From Siphlonurus alternatus (Eukaryota; Arthropoda; Insecta; Ephemeroptera; Siphlonuridae), in the NCBI GenBank assembly GCA_949825025.1, contig OX463778.1, positions 51,732,829-51,796,828 of the forward strand: a stretch of 64,000 nucleotides of DNA. The letters run 5' to 3'. A model generated the notes under the pieces. That model was not told the origin of the DNA, did not search any database, and saw only the letters and a program-made list of their open reading frames with translations. A program made the translations under genes and the position numbers. This document shows positions 39,401-52,700 of the stretch, piece by piece. Position 1 is the first letter of the stretch, and the number at the start of each line of letters is the position of its first letter.

Positions 39401-42400
39401 TAAAAAAAAATATGTATTATAGAAGAGATATATATCAAGCAAACCTCGATACAAGGTATAATGTTTTCATAAGATTCTCATAATTCAATTTTGCTTTGAT
39501 GAAAAATACATCGTAGCAAGGTATATGAACACAAAATCCATTTTTTTTTTTATTGTTTTATTACTTCATCCTGTAATTTTGTTCATATAAGATTACTGTA
39601 AGCAGTTATCTATTTTATCACACGCAATAATATATGGGCCGTTAATTACCACAAATGATTTTAAAATCTTTAAAACTCCAAAAAATGATGATTCGTAGTG
39701 AGCGTATTATTATCATAGGTTTTACAGTTCAATATAAAATAAATTAATCCTTGTGAAGACATGGCTAAAAATAAATAATACTCTTTTGTATTCTCTCCAT
39801 GAAAAACTAAAAATAAAAAAATGATAAAAAAAACATGGCCTTTTTAATGGTAATATTATTCCAGTCGGGACATCAGTTAGAGAAATTCCACAGCAATCGT
39901 GTTATTGCATGGATTGAACGGCGGTGTTCGATCAGATCTGGACTCGGCGGGGAAGGAGAGAGAGAGAGAAATCCCGCTACGTGACCCTGGCCCGCGCTGT
40001 GGTGGAGTCTTCCTATATACGAGACAACGGCGACAACTCCTGCTGCTGTGTCTTGGGGTCACCTCCACGACCTCCTCCCAGTCGCGAGGAACGCATTAGT
40101 ACACACCACCCGCATTACAGCTCAATTTGCCTGTCGATACTATTATAGGTGAGGATGATGCATGACGACAGCTACTAATGTGACTACTTCCTTTCGGTAT
40201 CTCAGAGCACGTCGCTTGCTGCCTTACTCCATTATTACAATAAGTGTCACTTCAAATTAGTTTATAAGATGGGGGAACATTCTTGATTTTAACTCAACAA
40301 CACATCAACTAATTCTGAAGATATTTTGTTGTTGTTTTTTTACATCTAATATTGAATCATATCCAAATTATCTGTATTTATTTTTATCCATCAATGTTCA
40401 GGCTAAGATAACAAAGAAATAAATTATATAAAAAAAAAAGGAGATTGTCCTTTTCAAATTAAAAGAAATAAAGGTGTGCCCCCCTCCCCCTTCCTTTTGC
40501 TAGATCAGTGTCAAATCTTTCATCATTGCCCATTATACAAAATACGCAAAGGTAAAACCACAAGCAATTTGTTCCGGACCCTGCTCCATGCTGGGATATT
40601 TCAATAAGGTTCTAGAGTCTGATTTCTACACGCAGTTAAATTTTATCTCTGAATGAGTAAATAATTTCCTTCCAGATTTCCTATTTAGTTCTGGATATTG
40701 ACCACCAAACATAAAAATAACAATGAAATAAACCATTTACGTAATAATTCTAATTTCCTTGTTATAAAATCTGTTCTTTTGTAATTTCTGGCACGCTTGT
40801 GCAGTACTTCCTATGATATAAATAATATTCTCATACAATTAATAATTCTTTTTGTTTGAGATTCACACTTTTTAATTCCATCCTGTCTTGAAGCAATTAC
40901 CTGCCGGCTTATTATAATTTTTCCACCAGTTCCTGAACATTGCAAGACAAAAGGGCGACAGTTGTGCGTCACGGTCCCCCCAACATGACGCCATTTAATC
41001 TCTCGTCCATCTTGCTCCATTCACTCTCGACCGGCGCCTTGCTTGTCACAACAAACAATAAGTGAAAGGTATAGCAGCAGCTAATTGATAAATACAATGG
41101 TGTCCTAATGTCGAATACCACGCTAATTACTATTTCCATTTATATGCCATCATGGGTGACATTATTAAAGGCATGCAAGCAGCATTACAGTTCATCGCAC
41201 TTACATTAATGTTTGATCCAAGGCAACACTAAACCGATATTTATAAAGTGTATAAATATAAATTCTAAAATGCACCTAACTCTACCTACAATTATTATAA
41301 GATACAACATCAAAAAAGGCGTTACAATATGAATGTGTGGAAGAAGAAGAAGTATTGATTTACTATAGATAATGTCGGATATTGCGTTTGAATACTACAG
41401 TAAACATAAATTATTTATTTCACAGCTAGTGCCGCCGTGGCGGAGATCACGATTTTGTAATAGCCTCTGCGTGGAATGCGCTTTGTGTACAGTTCTAATA
41501 CAACATAATTTAACATTGGTGTGGAAATTAATGTTTTGTTATGTTTCTGTAGCATTTTTACGTGTTGAAATGAATGCAACCTTTCTAAAAAAAAAAAATG
41601 ATAAGTATTTTTCAGTAAAATAGAATGACAACTTAAAGTAGAGTAGAAATTGAATTTCGTTGTCTAGCAATAGATGAAAAAATTGGATAAATAGAAACAA
41701 GGTAACTAAAGAAAGCTTTAGTAAAACAGCCGAAAAAAAGCTTTGCAACTCGAAAAAGCTTACCTGGATTTGTGCGATAAAATAAGAAAACGCAACTTTT
41801 ATGTGACGGTAGAATGAACTTTTTAACCTCAAAGATTACTAACGGTCGAGCCTATAATATTATTTACAATATTTGTGACCTCCAATTGAGTTTTATATTT
41901 TATTTATTTCTCCTTTGTTTCAACAAATCGACTTATGACTGTTTTCAGCACAACCCCACTTTTTGTCTTTCTATTTTTAGTAATATACACTGACGCAGAA
42001 TCATGGTAGTGTAAAAAATTGTAAGATTATTCTTTTTGTGAAAAAGCTCCCAAGCGTATAGTAGCATGCAAGCAACTGTTATAAAATACGACCAGTGGTA
42101 AATCAAATCATGCGTCCATCCTTGTCAAAACGTCGTGGTAACTCTCGACATGCAGGGGAGCACCTCGATGTCATGCGAGGAGTGACCAAATTCTTGTGGC
42201 TGATGCAGTAAAACCCCTTCGACGATTACGATAAAATACAAATCTAAATTTGCACTGCTAGTCATTCATTGATATTTTTAACATTATTTGAGTAAGATTA
42301 TTTTTTACAATTGTTTATCATCAATTCTTTTCATTTACTGAAAATGATTGTATTTTAAGATGTAATAATGGGGTTTTATATTGGAAGTGACATTTCTCTG

Positions 42401-45400
42401 TGCACGCAAAATGTACAGTAAGAACTAGAGCGTAAAAAATATCAATGCCTGAAATATATTGTAGACACTTTGATGCATATTATAGTTAATTGTGAATTCA
42501 ACAAATTGTGAGCCATGCAGAGCCAATTTCTACTACAGAACTTATCTTTGATATAATTTTGTAGGTCCAGAAATCTATACTATCTACAGTATGTGATGTC
42601 AGAATATGGCTTTAGCTAAGGTTTCAAGTTTATAACATTTTAGACATTTTCTAGCAGTTCCACGACATAATTTATGAAAATGTTCTTTAGGGAGGGCAAT
42701 CAAATATAATACTGTATGTTTTTCATATGGAAGTTACTTCATTTACGTGACATATACGAAGTGACGCAATTTTGGCATACTTGCAGTGAAATCCATGTTT
42801 CCAAACAATTGTTTTTAATAACGATGACGATATTACGGCATTAAACAAATATGTTTTTTTTTTATCAGATATCAGAGCATGTGCGCAATATTCACATCAC
42901 GTCACTTTCAAAACGTCGCCTATGAATAAATCAAGTTTTATTTATAGTAATATTTTATGTGTTGTAGGTGTACATGGAACGCGACACTCTTCGTTCACCG
43001 CGACAACGCGCTAGTAAGCGAGAGGCCATCAGACATCTCGAGTCTCTCTGTATGACACCTGAGCCTATAGGTAGGTGGCATGCTCCAGAAACAGAAATAT
43101 CGTATCTCCTACTCCAGCGTGCAGTCACCGTCATGGCTACACCACACCTTCCAGCTCAGTTACCTATCTTCAGACGTTACGTCACAACTATATTATACCT
43201 TTTCATCCAACTCAACGACTTGTGGTTGTCACAAAAACTATAGAGCTGCTGATGGCAAGCTGGAATCATGATTCTTTTCCACCATAACTCTGCAGTGGTA
43301 TGAAAAAAAAAAAAAATGTGATACAGACGTTAATCTTTGAATAAAAACCGAAGAGAATAAGGTTTCATTGGAATTAACACGTAATACGAATGAGGTATCA
43401 AGTGTCAGTCAGCATTTACTGTACAGCAAAATATAATAATAATCTTACAAAAAAAGAAATAAACTCAATCACGACTTATCATAATTATAAAGGTGCAAGT
43501 TGCAACCGGGTTAGGACATAGTTGTAAAAAATGTTTAAGATGAGACAAGGTTGAAAATATCGACAGTATTATATTGTCCATGTTGTCAACGTCAGAGTTC
43601 ATTGTTGTATTTTTTTGTCATAAAAATCATTATACTTTTCTAACCTGAAAATGACAGCTTTCTCGATAAACTAAATAATATTATATGATGCTTCAAAATT
43701 TTGTTTATTATAATACATAATATAATTGCAAAAACCACGATCATATACTACGGTATATAATAAAATACTATACATATATCCATAAATTGGCACAATTGTT
43801 TAAAATTGCATCCACAACCAAGTTTAAAACCAAGTTAGTTTTGACCTAAATGGTACGATCACGATTAGAGTGTACTCTTATATACGTATATTGCTAATAA
43901 ACAAATTAGCATTATAAACTTTATATATATAACTGATTGAGAATTGAAATCCAATCGTACACGCGATGAGAGACCTTTACAGTGCAACCCTATTATAATA
44001 TACAATATCCTGACGCGAAAAGCAAACATTTACCTTTAGGCACGTATGTTAAGCCGATTGCCGAATCCATACAAGGTGTCTATATTTCTCTCTCTCTCTC
44101 TCCTTGATTCCATCGTATTGTACGAGTTCGTTTTCACATGGGTCACCGCTCTCTCGGCGCCAGATTTTTATTACACGCATCCCGCGTCATCGGCCAAGGG
44201 GGCAAGGAAAGTAATATCGTTGCAGCTGCAAGTTCCACTATCATGTGAGGGGTCAAACTTATTGATTGAGAGCGAGACAAGACACCATCAGTGTTACGAC
44301 AATCGAGACGACAAAAAAGTTGTTTCTAAAATGAGTTTCTATCAGCTGCACCACACTTTTTCTAAGAGATGGAAAAAAAAAAAGGTGAAAGGAGCGTTTG
44401 AAACGAAAACTCCAGCAGCAGGAACCTACGTACAATTTGGATGTATTCCAAAAGATGGGCGTCGGCACCATGAACTAATTCTGCATTGTTTCGTCCATAA
44501 AATAAATCAATTACAAGTGCTTTTTATTCTGATTTTTCACTACACGTTGGATGAAAACAATCTGAGTTACTTTTCACAACAAAATAAAAGTGGTTTACGC
44601 CATATCGTAAATACTAAATATGTAACACCTTAAGTTAATAATCTAAGATTCTAAAGTTTATAAGTTATTTTTTCAACAGATTTTACCTGCCGTAAAAATC
44701 TTGTGTGTAACTCATAGAAAAAAAAATGACAAAATGTCATTTATTAAGTTTTTTCGTATCAAATTAATGACTTCTCCAGATGGATTATTAAAATGTTACG
44801 CATAATTATTATCAGCTGTGCTGAAACTCAAAAAATGTCCGATCTTTCTTTTTTTTTTTTTTCCTTATTGACGTTTTCTTCGTTGCGCCTTGTTTAAGCA
44901 TTAACACTTTAAAAAATATATTCCTCATTGAAAATTATGTCACGCTCTTCAAAAAAGAAATAGAAGGAAAAAGTTTTTGTTCAGATAATAGCCGCGATCT
45001 ATCTGGTACCAGCCTTGTGTGAGCATGCCCTGCTAGAGCCAGTTTCTACAGTGACGTACGTGCGTCAAGGGGGTAGCGACAACGGCAATATATAGCACAC
45101 CGTCAGGGCAGCAGCCAGCCTTGGTTATAAGCATAGCCCGGCAAAGTCGTTACAGGTAGGTAGGTATCTGCAGCTACTGTCGCCATATAGTAAACCAGGG
45201 TAATTATAGACAAATGCCTAACACTGTCATAACTAGAGGGGAGGAGGTGTATGTATTCTGGTCTCTTCAAGCATGTATAAAGCGAGCCAACAACACAGAC
45301 TCATCTTTCAAACGATTGACAACTCAAAAATAACGACGACTAAAAGACAAGGCTTTCTTTCATCTTCTGATGAGTTAGCTAAGCGAAGTTCTCTCTCGTG

Positions 45401-46737
45401 GAGCTCAGAATTCTAACGCGACATACTTTTCCACCTTGGGGACACTGGAGTAACAACGACACACTACCGCATTGCTACCAAGAGAGTGCACCTGAGCGTA
45501 CACTTGACTAATGAACGACGGTCAATTACTCATCTGCTCGTATTCCATCTTTTTTCAAATCATTTGGAAAAACAACAACCTGAGCTTGTCAGCAATATAA
45601 AAACAATCAATAACAATAATGAATCACAATTTTGCAGGTTAAGCATATATAATATCTTGTGCACTTTTCCATTTGTGTTTTATTGCTTTATTAACGAAAA
45701 CGAAAGCTTACCCCCTGAATATATTACAAGCACGTATCCGAATACAGTCTTCTTATAGCTTTTCATCTATTAAACAGATTGCACAATTTGCTTTGATTAA
45801 TAAAAAAAAGGAAGACTATAAAAACATATTAGCTATAGTTAATTTAAATCACAGGCAATTTATTACGAGGCCCTGAAGTTCTCTTCTCGTTTGCTCGACT
45901 ATATTCGTAAACGAGCGTGCAGCATCTTATATTATTACACCTGACCACATGGCTCTGCAAATTTAAGGGAGGGTGGGATATTATCACTTGTGGCAACCTA
46001 GCAATTTAATAACCTGAAAGTAGATGCCCACCCGCATTTACGAGACCTCGTAAAGATTCATCGTCAAGGCACCTTGGACATCGCGGCGCCGCGGGACCAA
46101 TTACCACGCGCGGCGGTTGTCACGTGGTAAAGTCTGCCACTAACGAGGCAGGTGAGCCCCTCCTACCTGCCCACACAAGCTACGCAATTGGCGCAATTAT
46201 CGACTCGCGGTATACAAGAACCGAACTCGCGTCCTCACTAATCACGATGAAGTAACGAAGCGACGGTATACAAGCCAGAACATGATAATTACATCTCCAG
46301 TTAAAAATAAAATTAAAGAGATGTGGCAATTATTTGAATAAAAAAAGTTATTAATTATAATTACACATAAAAAATAATCTTGAAGGAGCATAAAGCAAAA
46401 AAATTTTATATTAAATGAAATTTCAATTTATTAATTTTAAATAAATGTAGAAATAAGAAGTATTGTGTTCTAATTTTATAACAGGGTGGTGAATTCTGAT
46501 TTAAAAATATATACAATGTCAAAACTACCTGGGTTATATCTGTACTAATTGGCTTCTAAATATAGGTATATAGAGCAACTTACTGCAACACACAGTCAAG
46601 TTATCCAAACCTAGATTTAGCCTAGAAACAATATCTTTTTATTCTTAAAAATTAATAAATTTGGTGAATTAAAAAAGAGAAAATACATTTTATTTGAACC
46701 AACATGCACGCGGTAATATTGTTTGTTATTTCTATTT

Positions 46738-46773
<36 letters not shown>

Positions 46774-49700
46774 CCAAGCTACCAGCATAAATTGTGAATT
46801 GTTTCTTTCAATATTTTTTCAACTCCTAAATTCAATTAACAAAAATGCCTTAGCACACACACCATGTGCCTTTTAACTTTGAGTTATTGTTAAATCTGTT
46901 TTTTATTTAAATAATTATATTATAGCTTAGGGAGATTAGGTGGTGTCTGGTATAATATATATTTATTTGATTTTAATATGATGTAAGTATTTATATTTAA
47001 TTGATAATTATGTATACATTTTGTACTTAATTTTAGTTACGACATTGAAGAGAAGATAAGAAGATATTATTTTGGTGTCTAAATTTGAATATTGTATTTA
47101 TCTGTATTTTCTACTGACTTATTCTACACATATGTAATATGTCAAAGAATAAAAATATATTCTATTCTAATAATAGAATAGAGTATTGTCCTCAATTTTT
47201 TTTATTGCAGAAATGGATAGAGGGTGCAAAGTTATGCTACCCTGATTTTTTTCAGATTTTTCAGAGCCCGGGAACTATTTTTAAAAAATTATTGAAAGTC
47301 CTTTTTGTGACGTCACGAGACGCCGCTCCTTAAGAAATAGATAGGACTTGCCGCCGCGTGACGTCACAAAAAGGACTTTCAATAATTTTTTAAAAATAGT
47401 TCCAGGTTTCAAAAAAATCTGAAAAAAATCAGAATAGCATAACTTTGCACCCTCTATCCATTTCTGCAATAAAAAAAATTGAGGACAGTACTCCATTGGT
47501 GAGAATGACTCACCTTTGCCTACTATTGCCGCTATGTGATCTACCATTGACATAACTACATTGTCTTTTAGGAACGCATTAGATTGGCTAACGGTCATAA
47601 CTAGTTTTTGCAAGCTGTTAAAAAGGTTAATGAAAATGAGGACAAAAATGAGGACCCTATTTCTTCAATTTGCTGTTCTAAACCACCCTACCACTTTTAT
47701 TATCTTTGCGTTAAGCTGTCACTATTGCATTAATAATATTCTTGATATTTCGTAATATAATACAACAAAAAACAGACAGCAATACGTTGCAGTTTTTTTT
47801 ATTTATTTATTTATTTATTTATTTATTTTTTTTTTTGCCATTAGTGATAAAAAACCAAAAAGGTTTAACAGAAAGTAGTTTGTCTAGAGTCGGTGAAAAT
47901 TGATCCTATAGTTTTCATTGGTTGGTTTCTGTGATGGGTGAATGAACTTGCCTGTCAATGCATTTTTAGTCGGATTGATATTTTGATTTTGACATGATCT
48001 ATATTACTAATGTAATGTATTCTATTCTAGTCTTTTTCATTTGCCATAAGCTTATATGAATTTCTAATATTTCATTTTAGTATTTATTTTATAAATAAAT
48101 TGGATAATATATACAGTCTCAACAATCTAAACAATTATATAAAATTCTGCCATTTTAAATTTTCTTGATTTCTCATTTAATCCTGAAATTTTATAAAGTT
48201 GTAATATAAATCTTAAAAAAGAGCAATGGCTTCAGGTTTTATAATATTTTAATTCAAATTTAATTAATGATGTTAAACTTAGTTTTCTGTACACATGATG
48301 AATCTGAATGGAGACATTTAAATTTTTCTTCTTACATGGTAAGAACGACATCAATGACACCACCATTTGACATTTATTTAACTGCTGTTAACTCTTAAAA
48401 GGAGGAGGGTGGTCTTTTTATTTATTTTTTGCAAAAATTAAGTTTAAGAAGTACAGGTACAGTATCTAATTAAAGGTAACTATATTTATAATTTATAGCA
48501 GCTGAAGCAGTTTAAAATTTAAAAAAGTCGCAATTGAAATGTAAATATTCACGCGAAAAAAAATATACTATAATATCTCAAAGAAAATATAAAACAACCA
48601 TCATATGGGCATGTTTAGATTTGAGCAGCTAAGCTGAGTATTTTTGTCTGGCGTTTCAACTTGTCTTGGCAGTTTAAGGTATTTTTTTTGTACTTAATGC
48701 TGCATTGGTATCAAATTAGGCTAGTTCATCAAAGAAATCAAAATAATAATCTAGAGTTATATGTAAATAGTTAGCATAATAAATATGCTCCTTAAACTTA
48801 TATTCATGTTTAAATAAATCAATCAATTCCCGAGTGAACATTGATGTGATTTAGTGTAAATATAATAAAATTTGCAAATGATTTGCATGTAAAATCTGCA
48901 AACAACATTCTCAAGTTCCTACCTGAATGTCGAAGGTTGACATCACTCCGGGAGAATCCATTGGCTGCTGAGGTTGTGGGGGAGGGGCAATCATGCCATA
49001 GCCTCCTGGTCCTGCCTGTACTCCGGAGTTTCCTTCTGGAGCGTACAGTTGCTGCTGCTGCTGCTGTTGGTGGCTAGAAGAGCCATTTGGGTTGTGATCA
49101 GTTAGCATGCCGTGAGGGTCATATCCACCGGGACCTCCGTCCAGAGACAGTTGTTGCTGCTGCATGTGGTGTGGATGCTGATGCTCAATTTGGAGCATTC
49201 TATGGTGAGCTTGGTGCATTGCAGGGTGATGGAGAGGGTGGTGCATTGCTACAGCACCCTGTGGTACAACAGTAGCTGCAGATGGAACCTGAAACATAAT
49301 AGGAAGGGAAGCTTAGTAAAAAATCTGTGTTTGTGTTCCAATTTTTAGGTGCTTTATTTTTTTATTTTAAACTAACTCTAGTATTAAAATGACAATCGAG
49401 AATAATTCCCGTAGTTCAGTTGCAGTCAACATAGGAAGTGGGAAAGCTGCAGCAATTACTCTGCCACACTGTGTATGATTTAACTCTTATAACTTGCTCA
49501 ATACTATCTCATTTCAGTAATTTTTCTGAAATGTCAGGTTATTTTACTACCTATAAAAATACATTAGCAAGAATCTGCACTTAATAAATTACTATACCAT
49601 TTCATTATTTTTTAACATTTAAATTTCCAAAAAGAGTTCTAGGAATTATTAAGGATCTGTGATTTTGACATTACTATAAAAATACTATCAGCTAGTACAG

Positions 49701-52700
49701 TACAATATAATTATCTACAATACTTAAATTGAATTATAATTTTTAAATGTTTTATTTAATTTCCTAAAATATTGTACAAAAATACACTACTCTCCTTTTA
49801 AAACTTTCTTCACCAATAGATGGCAATAGTATAAATTAATATCTTAATTTCAATGTGCTATTTCAATCATCATAATTAATTAAAACATCATCTGATGGAA
49901 TATTAAATCTGGTTTTATAGCCAAAAAAAAAAAATAATATATATAAAATATTGTTCAAACAATATGACGTTACGGCTTTCTCTTGGCAAACGAAAATTTT
50001 CTAGTATGACTCTACCTAATTTTCGTTCCATTCTAATTTCTTCACAGGATTTTAAGGTGTACCAAAGAGAATACTTTTTTAACATATTTGGTTATGTAAG
50101 AAATGTTCTGGTATTCCTGTGGCTCAATATTTTCATATGATGCTTAGTTTAAACTGTTATGTTACAGTTAATTATTTAGTATGAAAAGTGATTCCAAAAA
50201 TCATTAGTTGATTTAAGCTGGAGCCTCAGCAGCCGCTGATACGACAAGAAGGGGGCGGAAGAGAGTTCCCCTGATTCACGGGAGATTCTTATCGTATCAG
50301 CGGCTATCACTTTTTATACTAAATAATTTATTGTAAAATATTTAGACATCGTATGAAAAAATTAAGCCACAGGGATACCAGAATAATTATATAGAATAAT
50401 TTTACATATTATTGTAGAATAATATGTAAAAAAAAAAAAAGGTATTTCCTTTGGTATACCTTTCACCTCCAACTAAAATATCTGATAAGATTGAATGTTG
50501 ACATACCGGCACTACAACTACATTGGACTGCACGTGGTTGGCCACTGTGTTGGACTGCTGCTGCTGGGACTGCTGCTCCTCCATCTTGCTCTGCTTCCCC
50601 GACATTCCTCCCGTCAGCTGCTCCTCAGCAGGAGACGGTTGTCTGCTACCAGGCGTTCGACTGAAGCAACAGAAATAAGTTCACATCAGTACAAAGTTTG
50701 GTTGTGTTAATGTACAATCTTCCTACATTCTTTTCATGGTGACCAGGATGGACTCCAATATATAAGGAACAATGAAGTTTATAGCTTGTCAGGAGCCAAA
50801 GGAACAATATACAACAAAATTAAAAACACTAAAAAATTATAAATAAAGCTATGTTCATTTGTTATAAAAGAATAGTACAATTATTAATTACACAAATAAA
50901 AACAAAATATAATACAGAAATTACAGTTTTGTTTAGAACTTCCATGAATTCCACTGAGAGGCATTCAAATTACAAAACACTGGAATTATACAAGCGTCAG
51001 CAGTTTACCCCCCCCCCCCCTTCCTATTTAAGAAGGATCACTAACATGATACAACAAAGAAAAATGCAGTAAGATGTAGCTCTAAGCCTGCATTGCTGGG
51101 GAATGCCTTGTTTGAGACATCAAGGAACTCTCTCAACAGGACACCCGAAAGAGTGTTATCAGTTATCAATGTGACCAGAAATTATAAATTAAAATGTAAA
51201 TATCCTACTTTATCTTAAAACTAACATCCTGAAATATCAGAAAAATATATTTTTATAAGTTGTATCAGAAAAAAAAAAATAAAGAATATTCATAAGTTTA
51301 AACTTTTCAGCAAAAAATTTACTCTTTACTTTTAAATATCTTGTGCTGCTCTCTATGATAAACAAATTCAACTACTATTTCGCGTCTGTGCTACTAGATG
51401 GCAGGAGAGCTGTTTCACCTAGCTCCTGCTCGACATTGACCATGAAACTGAACTAATGCAGCATATTTGGCAGTGAAACAAAACCATAACTTAAATTCTT
51501 AATTACCCACACGATAGGCCTGTTCGTAAACCCTGCTCGGTGTACACTTTCTGCACCCAATCGACCTTATGTACATGGGATATAAGGTCGATTGGGTGTA
51601 GAAAGTGTACACCGAACAGGGTTTACGAACAGGCCTTATATGTCCCTATTGATTTAGCTTGATGACTGCTGATCAATTGATGGAATCTAATTTGATGAAA
51701 TCAATAAAGTCAAAACTTGTTTTTGCTTTTCAGATGTAAAATGAAAATCGTGATAAAAAGAATGATGAATAACATTAACAAGAATTCAATACATATTATA
51801 ATAAATATCCCATCACATCCCCATATTATAATATAGTAAAAACAAAACCATGACAGAACTCAATCAAGACCATTCTATATGCTTGCTCAAGGAGAAAAAT
51901 ATAATATGTATATATATATATTGTAATTTCTGATGACAATATTAAAAAAATATATAAGAAAATCATGGGGGAAAATCAATTCTTCATAATTTATGATTAT
52001 TATAATTTATACTATTGTATATTGCTATATTTTGCTTGATCCCTCCCCAAAAACACTCATAAATTACTTTCTGCTTAATTAAATTATTCAACATTCCACT
52101 TCACAAACATATTGCATTATTATCCTACTTCTCTTATGTCATCCAATAGTTCAGATACAATTCTAATGGGAGAATGGGAGGCAGAGGGGACTGCAGGCGC
52201 CGATCCAGGGGGGGGGGGGGGGGGGTACCCAAAGGTCCCAAAATACATTGAAGGTATTACCACCCCCCACTCATTGCCCCCCTCCCACCCCAAAATTTAA
52301 CATTGCGGATTAGCCCCTCCCCCCCCCCCAGAGTCGCGGGCTGGATCTGCCCTTGGAGGACTGGGGATGAGCTGAACTTCCTTCTTCCAATTTTAACAAG
52401 TATTAACAAGATTCAAAATCAATTTGCTTCAGTAAATATACTCCTTCTTAAGGATAACTACTGATCGTTCGGAACTAGTTGATTTAATTTTGAAGCTATG
52501 TGAAAATAGTTGTACAGCAGATGGAAAAAGTGCTGCCTCTTTTGCAGTTGAAGACTTTTATCTCTGTGTCCAATGAAATCTAGATTATGTCTTTGAAAAT
52601 TATTTTGAAGCACAACGTTCTATTTTTCCTGCAAAGACGCAATATAGACAGAAAATGTTGTGATACAGTATGATATAACTGAGGAATGTATACGGCTGGG

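Larger units (their letters stand above)
14538..48922 (-). other. Large pumilio intron (34.4 kb)
   Basis: It spans the minus-strand donor GTAGGAAC at 48915-48922 to the acceptor TTGTTCCAG at 14538. Both flanking exons are phase 0. The background is AT-rich with A and T homopolymers and microsatellites: (TA)n near 24391-24412, (AC)n at 34348-34361, A-run 46740-46770, (ATTT)n near 47800-47836. About fifteen GC-rich islands of 100-400 bp interrupt it. Notable parts are listed as separate entries. The rest holds nothing I can support. Confidence 0.9.

Noticed and set aside
47139..47613. Mirror open frames containing a common ALCY-FFQIF-type peptide
   Set aside because: They come from the arms of the 47181-47493 foldback. 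Only the separate 47514-47614 part looks like an exon.
48883..49348. Plus-strand open frames of 60-80 codons
   Set aside because: Antisense shadows of the His/Gln-rich pumilio exon.
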